Positions 39,503 through 52,300 of a stretch of DNA of 64,000 nucleotides are shown here, piece after piece. Numbering within the stretch: the first letter of the stretch is position 1; each line of letters begins with the position of its first letter. The notes beneath the pieces are model-generated. The model did no database searches. It saw only the letters and a program-made list of their open reading frames with translations, and was not told the DNA's origin. Origin of the DNA: Monarcha castaneiventris obscurior (taxonomy: Eukaryota; Chordata; Aves; Passeriformes; Monarchidae); NCBI GenBank assembly GCA_026261815.1, contig JAMPIT010000174.1, forward strand, positions 2,108,001 to 2,172,000, read 5' to 3'. The position numbers and the translations under genes are program-made.

Positions 39503-42062
39503 TTGAAGTTATTTTTCAGACTGGTTGCTCTGTGGAAGTATTGTTAAAACTTAAACTGATTTCAAGAATTCTGCCATAGAGAACCTGAGTTTTTGGTGAA
39601 AATATTTCTGCCATTAATTCTTCACCTTCTCACAAGTATATAACATGCTCTGGAGTGCATTCAGGTTGCCTACACGGGGCCAAGCCTGTGGCCATTTAGT
39701 AGCCTTTCTCATAAAGAGAAAGATAATGTCAAAAAGTGATATCACTTTCCATGGGCACCTGGGAAATCCACCTACATTCAAGGCAATTCCTTCTTTTTTT
39801 CCCATTTGTTTTCACTGTTCAGGCTAGCAGAATTCCCTCATGTAACCCCAGGTTGATTTCAGTATTTTATTTTCAGGGTGGAGCACTACCATGATTATTT
39901 TCAGTAAACTGCTGAGAGTGAGATTGTGAAAGAGAGGCTGAGAGTACTCAGCGGTGTAATTCTGGCACAATGAGCAGTTTCAAGGGATCAAAATCTTTGC
40001 TATGATTTAGGGTGAGTCACTTTGGAAACTATCCAAATTTACATAGAAATATTCCTTCCCCCTCTACCAATATTCATTTTCTAATTGCTGGATACTGCCC
40101 ATTGAAGTTCAGGGTCTTACCTATAAATCACATGGAAGGCAGCTCAAGAAGCAGGTTCCTGCCTGTAACACTTTTCTTTGGTAACAAGAAACATTAATTC
40201 CTCCTTATTTCCGGGATGTTTGAGATGGTATAGGTTAATGAACTGACTTCCTAAACATCTGGGACTTTGAAGACTAAACTAATCCAGTATAGCCACAAAA
40301 TATTGTTACTGTACACAGTGGATAATGTGCTGTGAAATATGCCTTAATAGAGATCTACAAAAACTTAACAAGAAAAATTGTTGTGCAGGTATGTTTTCAC
40401 TTTTTTTTCACTCAGTAAAACATCATGGGTTCCCACTACTTACAAGTTGGGGCAGCTATATATCACCCCAGTAAGTTACTCTGGATCATGGGATACTGTC
40501 AACACAAATAAAAATCTGACATGTGAACTGGTTGCCTGCAGTAGAATGCAAGCAGAAGACATTAAATGCTAGGAAAAAATAAACATCTCTAGAAAAACAA
40601 ACAAATAGACCAACAACAGCAACAAAACCAGCCAACCAACCAAACAAAAAACCCAGAGAAAAGTAAAGAAAGTGTTTATAGACCAACAATTAAGAAAGTT
40701 CACATTATTACTGGCTGGTATAGTGACCATCATTTTCGAGAAGCCAAACCACTGCCCTACAAAGAAAACTACTGGGCATATATGCATACTATTGAGAATA
40801 CTGGAAAAATTCAAATAGCCATTTGATCTAGCAGCTCTTAAAGGGAAGGAAAAAAAAAAGAAATCACATTGGAACAGATTGTGCTGTCTCAATACACACA
40901 AACTTCAATGCTATTATTTGTGGCACCAGTGCAGCAAGGTACCTAAACTGCTGTTTAACTAATACTAGGAGACATGAATATCCTCATGGATATTCATGGA
41001 CGTCCTCAGCACCGTGAATTACAAAATCCTTATTTCAAGTATGCTATTAAACTATATTTCATATTCTGAATATTCACTTGCCAGTTACAGTCACTTTCCA
41101 TCTTGACTCTTTTTGCAAACGAAGTAGCACTTCATCTTATAGGAAGTCTTGTCAAAAGGGGTTTCTACTTATAAGCCACTGTAATTAAGATAAATAAGTG
41201 TCGGCTTTCCCTGACAGAGAAAATGTTCCACTCTGCGCAGTCCCTTCCTATTTTCTCTTAGAATTACATCTTAATCAAGAGCGCCTATAGTTCAGTACTT
41301 CAACTGATTGCAGCCTCAGTATTTAAAACCAGCTCTTCCACCTGCCAGCTTTTTTAGCTGAATGATTTGTTCACATTATTGCACTGCTTGTACTTAACTG
41401 TTTTGTGGGGAGTTTGCTGTTGATCAACACAAACTTCATATTATCATCTATCACTGTCACCTTCTGAAGCAATTTAAATAAATGAATGTAGCCATGGGTA
41501 GGATTGCATTGTGCACCCAGCCTGGTTATAGAACAGTCAAATACACTCTGAAAAAAAACAATAAAGATTTGATTAACATTTGGTGCAGATGTCCGCCTGT
41601 ATTTCAACTTGAAGTAGAGAAAAAATAGTTGGAAAAGACTAAACCCGTGGTTCCCCACATCAGCCACCTGTGTTTAAAGTTAAATATATAAACAAGTGTT
41701 TTCTAGCTCCTGATGTACAAATTTTCAGAATCACTAAATGTCCTGGGGTTTATATTACTTTATTGTAAGTATTACATCTAAATTTTTTTCAAAAGCATTT
41801 CTGTTTGTACAAGCTATAGTAATTTTAAAGGATTGTTTTTATGTTGTTGACAGTGCATTTTCTTCACTTGCACTGACAAGTAAATTTTATTTTGCAAAAA
41901 TGTTAAAGTTTCACTTTGTAGTGAAGTACTTTTTCCTTATGAAAGTGTGTAAAAACACTTTCTCTTTCACAAAATCCAGACCTTGTCTGGGTTCTGCAGG
42001 CTGCAGCAATTTCTAACGTTAGTGACTCTAATCTCCAAGATCCCTTTCTTTCTTCCTCCTAG
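39503..42062. other. Non-coding sequence with A/C-rich tract
   Basis: Unique DNA with an A/C-rich low-complexity tract at about 40590-40655 (AAAC and CCAA words). No gene is supported. The tract opens a minus-strand frame of about 110 codons rich in Phe, Val, Leu and Trp, which I regard as compositional. Confidence 0.5.
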
Positions 42063-42198
42063 AGATATGAAGCCTGGATTTGTCTTACAGAAAGATCTTG
42101 GTTCCTTTCCACATGATTCTCTTGGCTCCAACGCTCTGCAGATGTATTGCTACAAAGAAGAAGAATGATGAACTTTATTCAGGCAATCCGAGAGGAAA
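42063..42198 (+). other. Exon-like segment with strong splice signals (candidate non-coding exon)
   Basis: A strong polypyrimidine tract and acceptor (ctttctttcttcctcctag) ends at 42062, with branch-point-like words ctaac (42013) and ctaat (42028) upstream. At 42199 a near-ideal donor, GTAAGTAT, follows GAGGAAA. The enclosed 136 nt is a typical internal-exon length. All three frames contain stops. One frame runs from the acceptor to a double TGA near 42166 and ends KEEE. If it is an exon, it is more likely from a non-coding RNA or a terminal coding exon than a regular coding exon. No upstream or downstream partner exon was identified, so this may be chance. Confidence 0.3.
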
Positions 42199-43020
42199 GT
42201 AAGTATGATGAAAAGAGTATGAAAATTTAAAGGAAAAAAAGAAAAAACAATGAACAGTTCAGACTGCTTACTTTACAAGTCTGCCAGTCTTTGGCCTCTT
42301 GAGCTGTTGCTGAAGAGGTGCCGTGATGTCTATTAGATCTGGCCACTGCAGGCAGTCTATTTAATTAGCCATTGCAGTGTTTGTATACCTCTTGCTTTCA
42401 TTCTGTTCCAGGTTCCAGATTTCTTAGATAGATATTTCCCATTATTTAGTACAGTTAGGAGTAGCCATGGTCCTTTGCAGCAATTCAATAAGAGGTTATC
42501 ATGGAAAGCCAGGCCAAAAAGGCACTTGAGCAGAAATAGTGTATTAAGCCCTTAGCCGCAACTTGCTCAAGTCAGCATGGAAAATTAAATCCTTTGTTCC
42601 CACTGGAAGATTTTGGAGTTGGGTTTTTTTTCCATATAGTTGCAAATTTTGCTAGGGAAGAACATTCTGAATTTACAAACTGTCCTATTGACACTTGTGA
42701 AGAGGAAGAGAAAAAAAAAGTGAGGTATTTATAGAGATTTTTCAAAAAAGGAGTTCAGACTGGAAAGGAAGTAGTCATAATCTTCATCATCTCAAGAAGA
42801 CTTGATGCTACCAAAAGAGAGAAAAAAAAGTTGCACACTTCCAGAAAACAAACCAAAACAAAACAAAACTAAAAATGCACCACTTGTTTACAAATATTTG
42901 GAATATCCTGTGATCTTTCGGCAATTTTCTCTCATGTGACACATTTCATAAACATTGATTTTTTTTTGACATTTCAGTTGCAGAATTGGATTTCCTTCTT
43001 CCTTACCTGTCTCATGTGCA
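42199..43020. other. Non-coding unique sequence
   Basis: AT-rich sequence with several short A runs (for example 42233-42247 and 42712-42719). No gene or recognised repeat. Confidence 0.5.
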
Positions 43021-43170
43021 CACACATATATACATGCACACACATGTATGCGTGGTAGTTTATTACCATCAATACATGCACACACATGTATTGATGGTAG
43101 TTTATTACATTTCACTACTGATATATGTGTGTGTACACATGTATCCGTAGTGAAATGTAATAAACTACCC
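43021..43170. repeat. Nested inverted and direct repeats with CA/TG tracts
   Basis: Three exact relationships overlap. A segment at 43031-43065 recurs at 43073-43107 (42-bp period; differences lie in the middle). A 15-bp perfect inverted repeat pairs 43064-43078 with 43085-43099 around a 6-nt loop, cacaca. A 23-bp perfect inverted repeat pairs 43096-43118 with 43147-43169 around a 28-nt loop holding TG and TA alternations. Alternating purine-pyrimidine tracts flank it at 43019-43045. The arms overlap, so the two hairpins are mutually exclusive over 43096-43099. A fold-back or template-switching origin fits. I recognise no transposon family. Confidence 0.9.
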
Positions 43171-44044
43171 TTGATTTCAGAAAAAAGTAGATGACGTGGG
43201 ATAAAGCAAAAATAGTATCTACTGAGGTAGACTTTACCTGTGGTCATTAACAGGGTATTTAAAAAATAATACTTGATGAGTATCTCTGCAATAGCTACAA
43301 TCGATTCCTATCCAGAAAAAATTAGCAAGTCTATTCATGTGCTGCAATGCTTTACTAAACAGTCTCGTGCGTGTTTTTTTAATGTTTTCATAGACCTGCA
43401 TAGTAAAGCCTTGTGCCCCACTGCATATTCCATTCCCTACTGTGAGTGGTCACAGCTCTTTATGGCCTCTCACATTGCTGACTGAAATCATACACGTTTG
43501 CACATCTAAAAGCCTTTGACAGGCAGATCAGTTCACAGGCCACTTATTGCATCAGGGTAATCAGTGTTATATAATGAAGCATAGTATAAATGTTAGACAA
43601 AGGTTGCCCAAATATACAGAGCTTTAATCCACTGAAATGCTAACATGATGGAAAGCATCAAAAGAAGGCATCCACTGTAGAAAGGATCAGTGATATTCTC
43701 CACTGAAGTGATCAATACATACAGAGCATTAAGTGTTGAGCTGGAAGAAATCTAAATTACTAAATGACCAAGGGACTTTCAGAGATTCCCAGAAGATGTC
43801 TTTCAGGTCCTCACTGACTGGATCATATGCTGTAAGTATCCGTTCTGCTGTTCACAGTGAAGGGCCCATGATCTTCAGGTGAATAATAATGTTTACAACC
43901 TCCTGCTAAGTGTTTGCACATTCTGTACCCAGTTTCATTTATTCTGACCTGGGAAATGCTGTGAACTGAGAGAACAATTAAAACATTAATTGCCAAATCA
44001 GTTTAAGTTATCACTTAAAGCTGTTCCAGAGGTCAGGTCTACCC
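43171..44044. other. Non-coding unique sequence
   Basis: No gene or repeat recognised. The part at about 43500-43640 is less simple in composition than its surroundings, but nothing testable by eye marks it as functional. Confidence 0.5.
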
Positions 44045-44615
44045 GTGTGCCCTGACAGTGGTGGAGGCTTAGCAGCACACCAGGCTGTATGAACACAAGG
44101 ATAGCCAATGGATGAAGGAAAATGATCATCCCATTTTACCTGGAACATGTTAGGCTACATCTGGGTCCTTGCATCCAGTTTTAGGCCCCCAGGACAACAA
44201 GGATGCTGATAAAGTGGAGCGAGTTCAGCATAGGGTGACTGTGATGGATGGGCTGGAGCAATTGTGGAGCAAATGAAGGACCTGCACTTGTCCAGCCTGG
44301 GGCAGGGTTGGCTTCAGTGGGGCTGACCAGTACCCATGGACACTGAGGAGATGAAGACAGAACCTGCAGTGGAGACAGCGGAGGATGAGAGAAGGGCATA
44401 GACCCAACTAAGAGGGGTTCCAGACAGATATAAAGAGGTGTTTTCAACTGCAAGGATAACTAAGCATTGAAACAAGTTGTGCAGAAAGGTCAAGAAATCT
44501 CCACCTTTGGCAGAGCTAATAAAGTCCTGAGCAGCCTGATCTACTTTCAGTTTTGCCACTCTGAAGCAAGAGCACTCTAAGGTCCCTTCCAAACTGAATT
44601 ACTCTGTCATTTGGC
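44045..44615 (+). repeat. CR1 LINE 3' region, plus strand
   Basis: CR1 words in correct order: 'agcagcacaccaggctgtat'; 'aatgatcatcccattttacc'; 'tgcatccagttttaggcccc'; 'tggagcgagttcagcatagg'; 'gcattgaaacaagttgtgca'; 'cctgagcagcctgatctact'; 'ctaaggtcccttccaaactg'; and the tail 'aattactctgtcat'. It spans the end of ORF2 to the 3' end with several internal deletions, and is clearly diverged and inactive. The minus-strand frame of about 92 codons over its 3' half is an antisense CR1 reading, not a gene. The 5' edge is approximate. Confidence 0.88.
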
Positions 44616-46836
44616 AGTCCAAATCAGACAAAGAATGCAGTTGGTTAAGTAAGAATGACAGTGCATACAGCAAATGAGAGATGGATGGACAGAAACAGGC
44701 AGTTAAAAAAAAATTATTGCTATGAACGGTGCTTTTATAGTCCTTTGCTTATTGTCTTTTTTATTCATTCTGAATGAATGACCACAGCAAATACTTCAGT
44801 GCTAGCGTTGAGAACTAAAGGTCAGTTATTCTCTTCTTCAAGACAGAGGTTTGGGGACTTGAGGTGAGGGGGTTCTTTGTAGCAGGAGGTTAATATTACT
44901 CAAAAATATTACTATGCCAGGATAACTTGCATTTAAATCTATTAAAGAAATCCTGTGGAGCCACAGTGTAACACAAAATGAATTTTCTTGGTTTTGTTTA
45001 AAATAGATTAACAAAGACAAGATTAAAACCAGGAGAGTTGAGTAAAGATGGAAGACAGGTAGTCACCTGTTATTTTACCTTCCAAGCAAAATCTCTGGTG
45101 AGACTTCACACAGTCCAAGTTTTAAATTAACTTCTAGTGTTACATTCTGTGTTACACTCTGTCCCTCTTCTGCATGACTGAAAGATGCAATTCTTTTCTA
45201 TGGTTTATTTTTCCCTGGTGTATTTCTCACTAGCTCATTCTTTCCTAGTTTTAGGAGGCTTCCTGATTCATAATTCTTAAGTCGTCTACATTTATAGAAG
45301 ACCACCATTTGAAGCATTACATCCTCTGGTCTTCAAGGTGCTAAATTCCTCCTCTCATACCCCCAAAGGTAGAAAGGAGGATTTTTTTATTTTGTTTCCA
45401 AAATAATATTTAGTGACTATGAATATGATGTGCAGGATGGCATGAGGGCTTCAGTGACACTGAATGTATATTAACTTACAAGTGACTGAAAAGTCCAGCT
45501 TGTCTCTAAGAGGTGATAAAATTCATACATTTAGCCATTAGGTGGGATCCATGTAAATGTGGAGTAAACATAATGGGCTCGTACTGCACTTTTAGAACAA
45601 GTTATTTCACATGTTGGTTTTTTGCTCCTAGTTAGATGAAGCCATAATGGTTATTTAGTACCAAACAGAAAAACTCTTCTAATTACAACCCAGATCCTCT
45701 GACCAGATCATGAAGCAACAAACAGTACTAAAGTGGCAACAAGGGTGCATGAACACGTCAAAACAAAGGTGCAATAAGCATTGCCACCTTCAATGCAAAG
45801 GCCAAATAACATGAAAATAGACCTGGCAGCAGCACTGCATAAATACCTGCATGGGATACAATTTTAAGCACATAACTATGAAACTCCAGTGTACAATTTC
45901 ATAATATGCTAACATTCTGCACCTTCAGCCTGATCAGAAACCAGTGGCAACACCTCCCAGCTGCTATTGTTATCTTATTTCAGCTGTTTTCAAGAAAGCA
46001 CAGTCAGACTTTGGCTCGGATAAAATAGCCATACCCCGTTTCAGTTTCAGTGGAGAAACAGAATAGAGTTTGCTCAGGGGAAACTGTCTGCACCTGCTGA
46101 GACTGGAATAGAGGAACACTGGCAAACAGAACTGGAGGAGGGAAGCACTTGCACAATACTAAAAACAGGGGAGGTGGGAACCTCACAGGACTATTTTGGT
46201 TTTGAAATTTTGTAGTTGTATAAATATGCAGTATATGGTATAAGCTACAACTCAGTTCTGTCTATGCCATCTGGTAGACAAACCAACAATTTTTGTGAAT
46301 ACTGAATTCAAAGAAAACTAAGAGAGGTCACATATTTGTTAGGATTTTTTTCTTACACTTAATAAAACAACAGAAGTTACAAAGTATTTAAGCATGAAGG
46401 AAACCACACCCATGAGTCATTTTAGAGAGAGGAAAGAGTATTTTGGAGATATTATTGAAAAAGAAATACCAACTTATATTTTTTGTATATCAGGGATGCA
46501 CAGAATATTCACTTGCAACAGCTAGTGTTGCTTCTCTGATTTGAGACCTGTGCAGTAGGAAGAGAAGTTTTAAATCTGGCATGTTTTGTTGTTAGGTTTT
46601 TTTTCCTTATTCCTTGCAGTGAGTTTTATTGCCGGCTGAGCTCTTCTGTCAGGATCTCTCAGCCCCATTTAGCAGGTTTCTACATGTTTCAGAACTTGAA
46701 AGACTCACCCAACATATCATCAGTGTTCCCGTCATTGGTCACGTTGACACTGGCTTACTCCCAAATCAAACGTGAATGTCTTTTTTTCCTTCTCACTTTT
46801 TTTAAGGTTTCTGTAGAAGACATTAGCCAGTAAAGT

Positions 46837-46983
46837 AAAAAAAAAAAAAAAACTCTCCAAAAAAACCTCCAACAAACAATAAAACAACAAAAAAATCATA
46901 AACCTGCAAAAAAACCATAAACTTGAAACAAAACAAAACAACAAAAAATATAAACAAAACCAAAAACAATCCACAAAAAACAA
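46837..46983 (+). repeat. A-rich low-complexity tract
   Basis: Begins with 16 consecutive A and continues for about 130 bp as A runs broken by C (AAAAC, AACAA words). It opens a minus-strand frame rich in Phe, Leu, Cys and Trp, which is compositional. No retrocopied gene body precedes it that I can recognise. Confidence 0.85.
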
Positions 46984-48770
46984 CCACTATACTTTGAAAT
47001 AGTATGTAACATACATTATTCCCATCTTAACTATTTAAAGTGCACAAAGGAATAAATATCTAAAAGAAGCAAGTAGGAGATACATTAGAAATAGTACATT
47101 GTGGGGTTTTAGGATAAGAGTTTAAACCAAATAAAGGCATGTAGTTCAGATCACTGGTACTGATTAAATGTATTGGGGTTACTCACCAATGTCTTCTTAC
47201 TGGCCTCAATTCAGCAAAGCACTACACATGACTAATCAGGAATACAAGCATGGAAACAGGATTTAAACTTTAGAACGACCATATGCGTGCTTACAGCATC
47301 TTACTAAATAAGGGCTTGGAGCCGTAGCCAGCAACTTTATTCATGTAGTGTTTTACTCTCAGCTTGCTGGAGATGTCATCCCTTCAGTCTCGTGATTTTT
47401 TTTCTCTCTTGTGCTCTTGTATTCCACATGGCAGAGTTTCCATTTCCTCCTACATGCCAGGGGAGAATTTGAAGAGAGAAGACAGTCAAGATGTATTTAG
47501 TTAATTTCTATGCTTATATTTGACATATAGAGCAATGTGCTATTCCTTTGTTTATACAATTCAGTTATTTCTCACAGAGTTTGGTACAGTGTTGAGAAAG
47601 CCTGTATTTTTTGTGAGTGCCTCAGTACCAGATTTGAGGGCTGGAAATGAGAAGAATAATGTTGTACAGCCATAGACTTCTGAGAAAAAAAATTACAGTG
47701 TATTAAAATGGCATTGTATAGCTGCTTATTGTTTCTAAACAATTTCCAGATGAAATCTGAAAACAGGGAGATGGTTTTCCTAACTGCCAACTCTGCAAAC
47801 ACAATGTGGGAGAGTCAAGCAAGAGTTATGTAACTAATTAAAACCAAATTAATTTAATCAAAACCATTAGACACGCATTACCCATGTAGCTGCATTATCT
47901 TTTCAGTTTACCATTATCCTCTCCCCCCTTCTGTTTTGGTTACACGCACCTCTTATTTCTGGTCTGAAAAGAGAACATATTTTAGGAAGTGAAATGCATC
48001 TCTCTGTGCACCAGCATATTACCTGTTTTGATCTAGATTAGGCACAATTGTATTGCAAATAGAACATCAGTGGAAAAAGACAAATATAAACAGTTACATG
48101 GGTAACTTGCAATTTTTGGACATTATTCAAGATAACTAATTTGAATGTTGTCAGCCATTCATCCAGTAGAGAAATATTTTCCTAGCACTTGTGGTCAATC
48201 TTAGTTTCTCTCCATACAAGAAAAGAACCTTTTAGGATGACATAAATTTACAGCTTGAACAGGTGAATAAAGATATTTTATTCAGCCAAGTAATCAACTT
48301 CTGAAATCGGACACCTTCGAAACTGGGTGAGGTTTTTTACAGAGCATTGGGAAACTTCATATTGCTTCAGAACTTTGAAGATTAGTTTTATTGCAATGAA
48401 AGCCAGAGGGTTTACAAGTGAACATTAAAAACAGACAACATTTAATATAAAGAATAAATTTTGCATACGCTGTATATAATTTCTGCTTTGGGATTATTAT
48501 TTAATGACATGACGGAAAGAAACGCTTTGCTTTTATTTGTATGGTATTCTCTCTTAGAATGGATGCTCAAGGCAAAATCCTGGCTTGCAATGCAAGGTGT
48601 GCCAAGTAGGGAAAAGAACACAGGTGGCTTCTTCCTTTTCCTCATGCACCTGTACAGGTTTGGGGCGGGATGGTGCCACATGTACTGAGAGACTTGAGGA
48701 GTGAAGGGGTGGCCCACAGTACCTAAGTGAAATTAAATATGTGAGTTACTGTTCTGTTTGCAGGAAAGGA

Positions 48771-48781
48771 CCCCCCCCCCC
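48771..48781 (+). repeat. C11 homopolymer run
   Basis: Eleven consecutive C bases. Mononucleotide C runs of this length are uncommon in AT-rich vertebrate DNA and prone to slippage and sequencing error, so the exact length is doubtful. Confidence 0.9.
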
Positions 48782-49287
48782 GCCTTCCCTCTGTGAATGC
48801 CTTTGGGGTTCTGCCCAAGGCTGTGTCTGTGCTGCACAATAGAGCGACCTGATGGAAACCTCAGGCTGGCAGACCTCAGCTAAAAGCACAACAGGGCATG
48901 CCCAGGTTTGTGGCCCTGGAGATACTACAGGTGCAATAGTTTATGCTGTATCCAGAGCACTAAATACTGCCAGAAAAACCTTTCCTAGGAAATGGCTAAC
49001 ACTACCAAAAATAAATGTCCATGCTAGCCCTAGAACTGGAAACAAGGGACTGCAGAACATGGAGCAAGGGTGCCTGGCTTTGCAGTGTACAAGCTTGCAA
49101 ATTGGAAAGAGAAGAGTCAACATCTGAGAACTGAGAAGGTCAGATTCTCCTTGTGGCTATGCCACTTCCAGACCCAAGTCTGCCTTCATGCAGCCAGCTC
49201 AGAAGTCTTTGCATGATATTCCCAGAAAGCTTCACAAAACTTTGGAAAGGACGGAGATATATTTGTCAGTGCAAACTCATATGCATG

Positions 49288-49395
49288 TGGCACTTAGAGA
49301 TATGTTTTATTCGTGAATTGCAATGCTGGTTTAACAGTAGGGCTTGGTGAGCTTAGAGGTCTTTTCCAATCTTAATGATTCTATGATCCTATAAA
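49288..49395 (+). repeat. CR1 LINE 3'-end fragment
   Basis: Reads 'tggcacttagagatatgttt', later 'gcaatgctggtttaacagta', then 'agcttagaggtcttttccaa', and ends 'aatgattctatgatcctat'. This is the classic avian CR1 3' terminus with two ATTCTATG-type units. About 105 bp remain. The tail is well preserved, so it is probably younger than the copy near 2.0 kb. Confidence 0.92.
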
Positions 49396-52300
49396 GAACA
49401 TGTTGACCACTATTTTAAGTACTTACCTCATGAAAATTAAACTTAAAATCTGGATTCATTATGATAAAAAAAATCATAATGATCAAAAACACCTTGTGTT
49501 TGTTCTGTGAAGAGCAAACAATTATTTGACAGAAGGAGCAGCCTGAACTTCTGTTGTATTTACTTAATTTTTTTCTGCAACACTTTTTTGCACAGTTTGA
49601 GAGACACAAGCATTAACCCTACTGTGATCACAATTACTGAAATGACTGTTGGGTCTGAGATGTAACACAATTCCTGCTCTCTGTCAGAAAACATCCAATT
49701 TGGAAAACTCTCATATCAAGGTCTGAAAAATTGTAAAAAAAAATTTACTAAGTGAAAGCTGAGTCTTATCTGTGTAATAAAGATCTGCATAAAAAAGCAT
49801 TCAAAGTCATCAGGGATATTGTGACAAGGTATGGAACTGGTAAAGAAGAATGAATAGCAGAACATCCTTACTCACCTCAATGTCTACAAGGAATGAGGGA
49901 AGATAGGGCCTGCATTTGTCAACAAATTTTTGTACCTGAAAAGTCAGTGAAAAGCCTCATGGGCCTGTTGGAGCAAGACTCCTATAAGACCAGTCATACC
50001 TCTCATTTGAAAAGAGATTCAGAAAAGAGGAAATAGTTTCCTAAGTATGTTACCCACATTCATTTTAATTTTCATGCTTGCGAAAAATACAAGAAAGATA
50101 CGAAAAGGATCACAGGGTCTTGCAGCTGTTATGCAAGAAGCTGTTAATTATTATTGAAATATGACCCCAATTGCCATATTCAAGAGAAAAGAAACTGAAA
50201 ATCACCACATATCACAAATGAAGAACTACCTGCTTTATCTTTTCTTAATTCCTTCATGACAAAATGTGGTAGTTGTGCTCTTGTCGACAAATTTATTTTA
50301 AAAAAAGGAAGAGGGGAAAGAACATAAGAGAGTACTCACGGTTCTTTCTTTTCACTGGTAGGAGGAGAAATCATTTGTTTCACAGAAAGAAATCACTTCA
50401 TGTTAATATGACTATACAATTGTACAACTGGTATGAACAAAAACACAATCTGGCCCTGTAAATCGAGCAGAGATTATTTATTAACCCTATTTGCTTGGAA
50501 CATTTCTCTTTCAGAATTCATAACTCCCTTAGCACTCAAGGCACTCTATAAAAATGGGCTTCCCTGTAAGAAATACACAGAAAATTTGTCTAAAATTGAG
50601 GTTTGAAGAACAGCAGATGTCCAAATGGGAAATCTGAATTTATGAGGTCTTTGTCCAGATTTTATTTGACAATTTCTATGCTAGTGAGTAGTAGCAAAAT
50701 ACCAAAGAGAGCTAACTGATGTAGTGTCATTCCCTGTGTAGCTCAGAGGGGAGATGCACTCTAACCACAATTACTGTCACTGACACCAATCAGAGATCTC
50801 TAAACTAAATCACAGATTAAAATAGGGCCATGTTACTCGTTGTCAAAAAATATTGCTCCCTTTTTCTTTATTTTTCTTTTTTGTTGTGGAAGCATTGTAA
50901 ACATTACAATAGCCCAAGCAAAGACAGGGAATGGAAGGTTCTTGCTCTCAACAACCAATCTCAGCATAAGAGTGAGAATAACTGGTCAGTGACATTTCTC
51001 TGATTTTTGATATGCCACCATTCATGCACAATGTTTTAGGCTTCCCATATGCTTTACTGTGTCAACATTGTGATAATACTGTAATGCCCTTTTTTTGAGA
51101 GAAAAAAAAAATAAATCTGGGGAAAAAAATCCCTTGTGCAGGAGCAGTGAGACCAACAGATGGAAATGCCATCAGGGTTTATGACTTCATGGATCTCCTC
51201 TCTAAACACATAGCCTTCTTATGGAAGTAGGAAAAGTGGAACAGAGCAGAAAAATCCCTGCACTCATGGAACAGCACTCCCTGATTTCAGCCATCAATTT
51301 AGCTTTAGTATCCACAAACCAAATCACATCACTTGAGATTAGATTTATGGAATGATATCCATATATGACCCATGGAAACAAATTTGATACTGTTTGTGAT
51401 GGGTATGAAATGACACATTTTATGAGTTTCTACCCCTTTTATCCAACAGTTTCTATCTACTCTATCACTGCCCTACTGTGTTATGTGTATTATACAGTGA
51501 TAGAAAAATAATTGGTAAAGAGTGTGTCTGTGCATGACATTATGAAGCATTTTCCAGTGTAACTGAATCAATGTAATTCTATTAACCTCTTTATGTTCTC
51601 GAAGTTTGAAAATGACAAGTCTGTAAGAACTCCATAGTCACTTTTATGCATGTAAATTACAGTTGTTTTTTGGATATTTTTACCTGTTTTAAATATCACA
51701 AACTTTCAAAGTTGTTATCTCCCTCTACTACTAAGTCTTCCAGAAAACTATAAGTAGTTTTACTTACATTTGTGGGTATGAAAATTAAACATGATAAATA
51801 AATTTGAGAGCTTTACTGCACTATATTTTGGAAGCCCATATTAACATTTTTATTAAGTGATGGAGCTATTAATTTAATTCAAATCCCCTTGAATGCCCCA
51901 AGCCAAAGTTTCAAATGTTGATGAGAACATTTCCTGACTATAAGTAAGGATCTTGTTCTCTATGCTCTTTTTGTTGCCAGTTTAGAAAGCTGACAGTAGT
52001 TCTTCTCCTTTTAACATTTTAACAAGTATCTACTTTTTAATATCACAGAAGAAAAAGAAAACCCCAAAATAAATCAGGTTTCATACAATTGAGACCTAAG
52101 GAGGAACTTTCATTGAAGCTTAAGGGGAAGAAATGGTTTTCCTCAATATTTTAATAACAATCATTGCCCAAACACCAACATATGGAACATCTAACTTATA
52201 AAATCTCTCATTTTTCATCTTATTAAAAACTGTTACAGAGGATGTCTTTCCTGAGAATACCTAACATCAGTTTTTGACTGATTGTGTTTAATATATGAGA

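Larger units (their letters stand above)
44616..49287. other. Non-coding sequence with A-rich tract and C run
   Basis: No supportable gene. It contains the A-rich tract at 46837-46983 and an 11-bp C run at 48771-48781, listed separately, and a cluster of TAAT/ATTA words at 47834-47880. The region 48790-49280 is less AT-rich but carries no recognisable gene. Confidence 0.5.

Noticed and set aside
43021..43170. Terminal inverted repeats of a MITE-type DNA transposon
   Set aside because: The arms overlap a second palindrome and a tandem duplication, there is no clear target-site duplication, and the loop is only simple TG/TA sequence.
44314..44592. 92-codon minus-strand frame
   Set aside because: Antisense translation of the plus-strand CR1 copy at 44045-44615.
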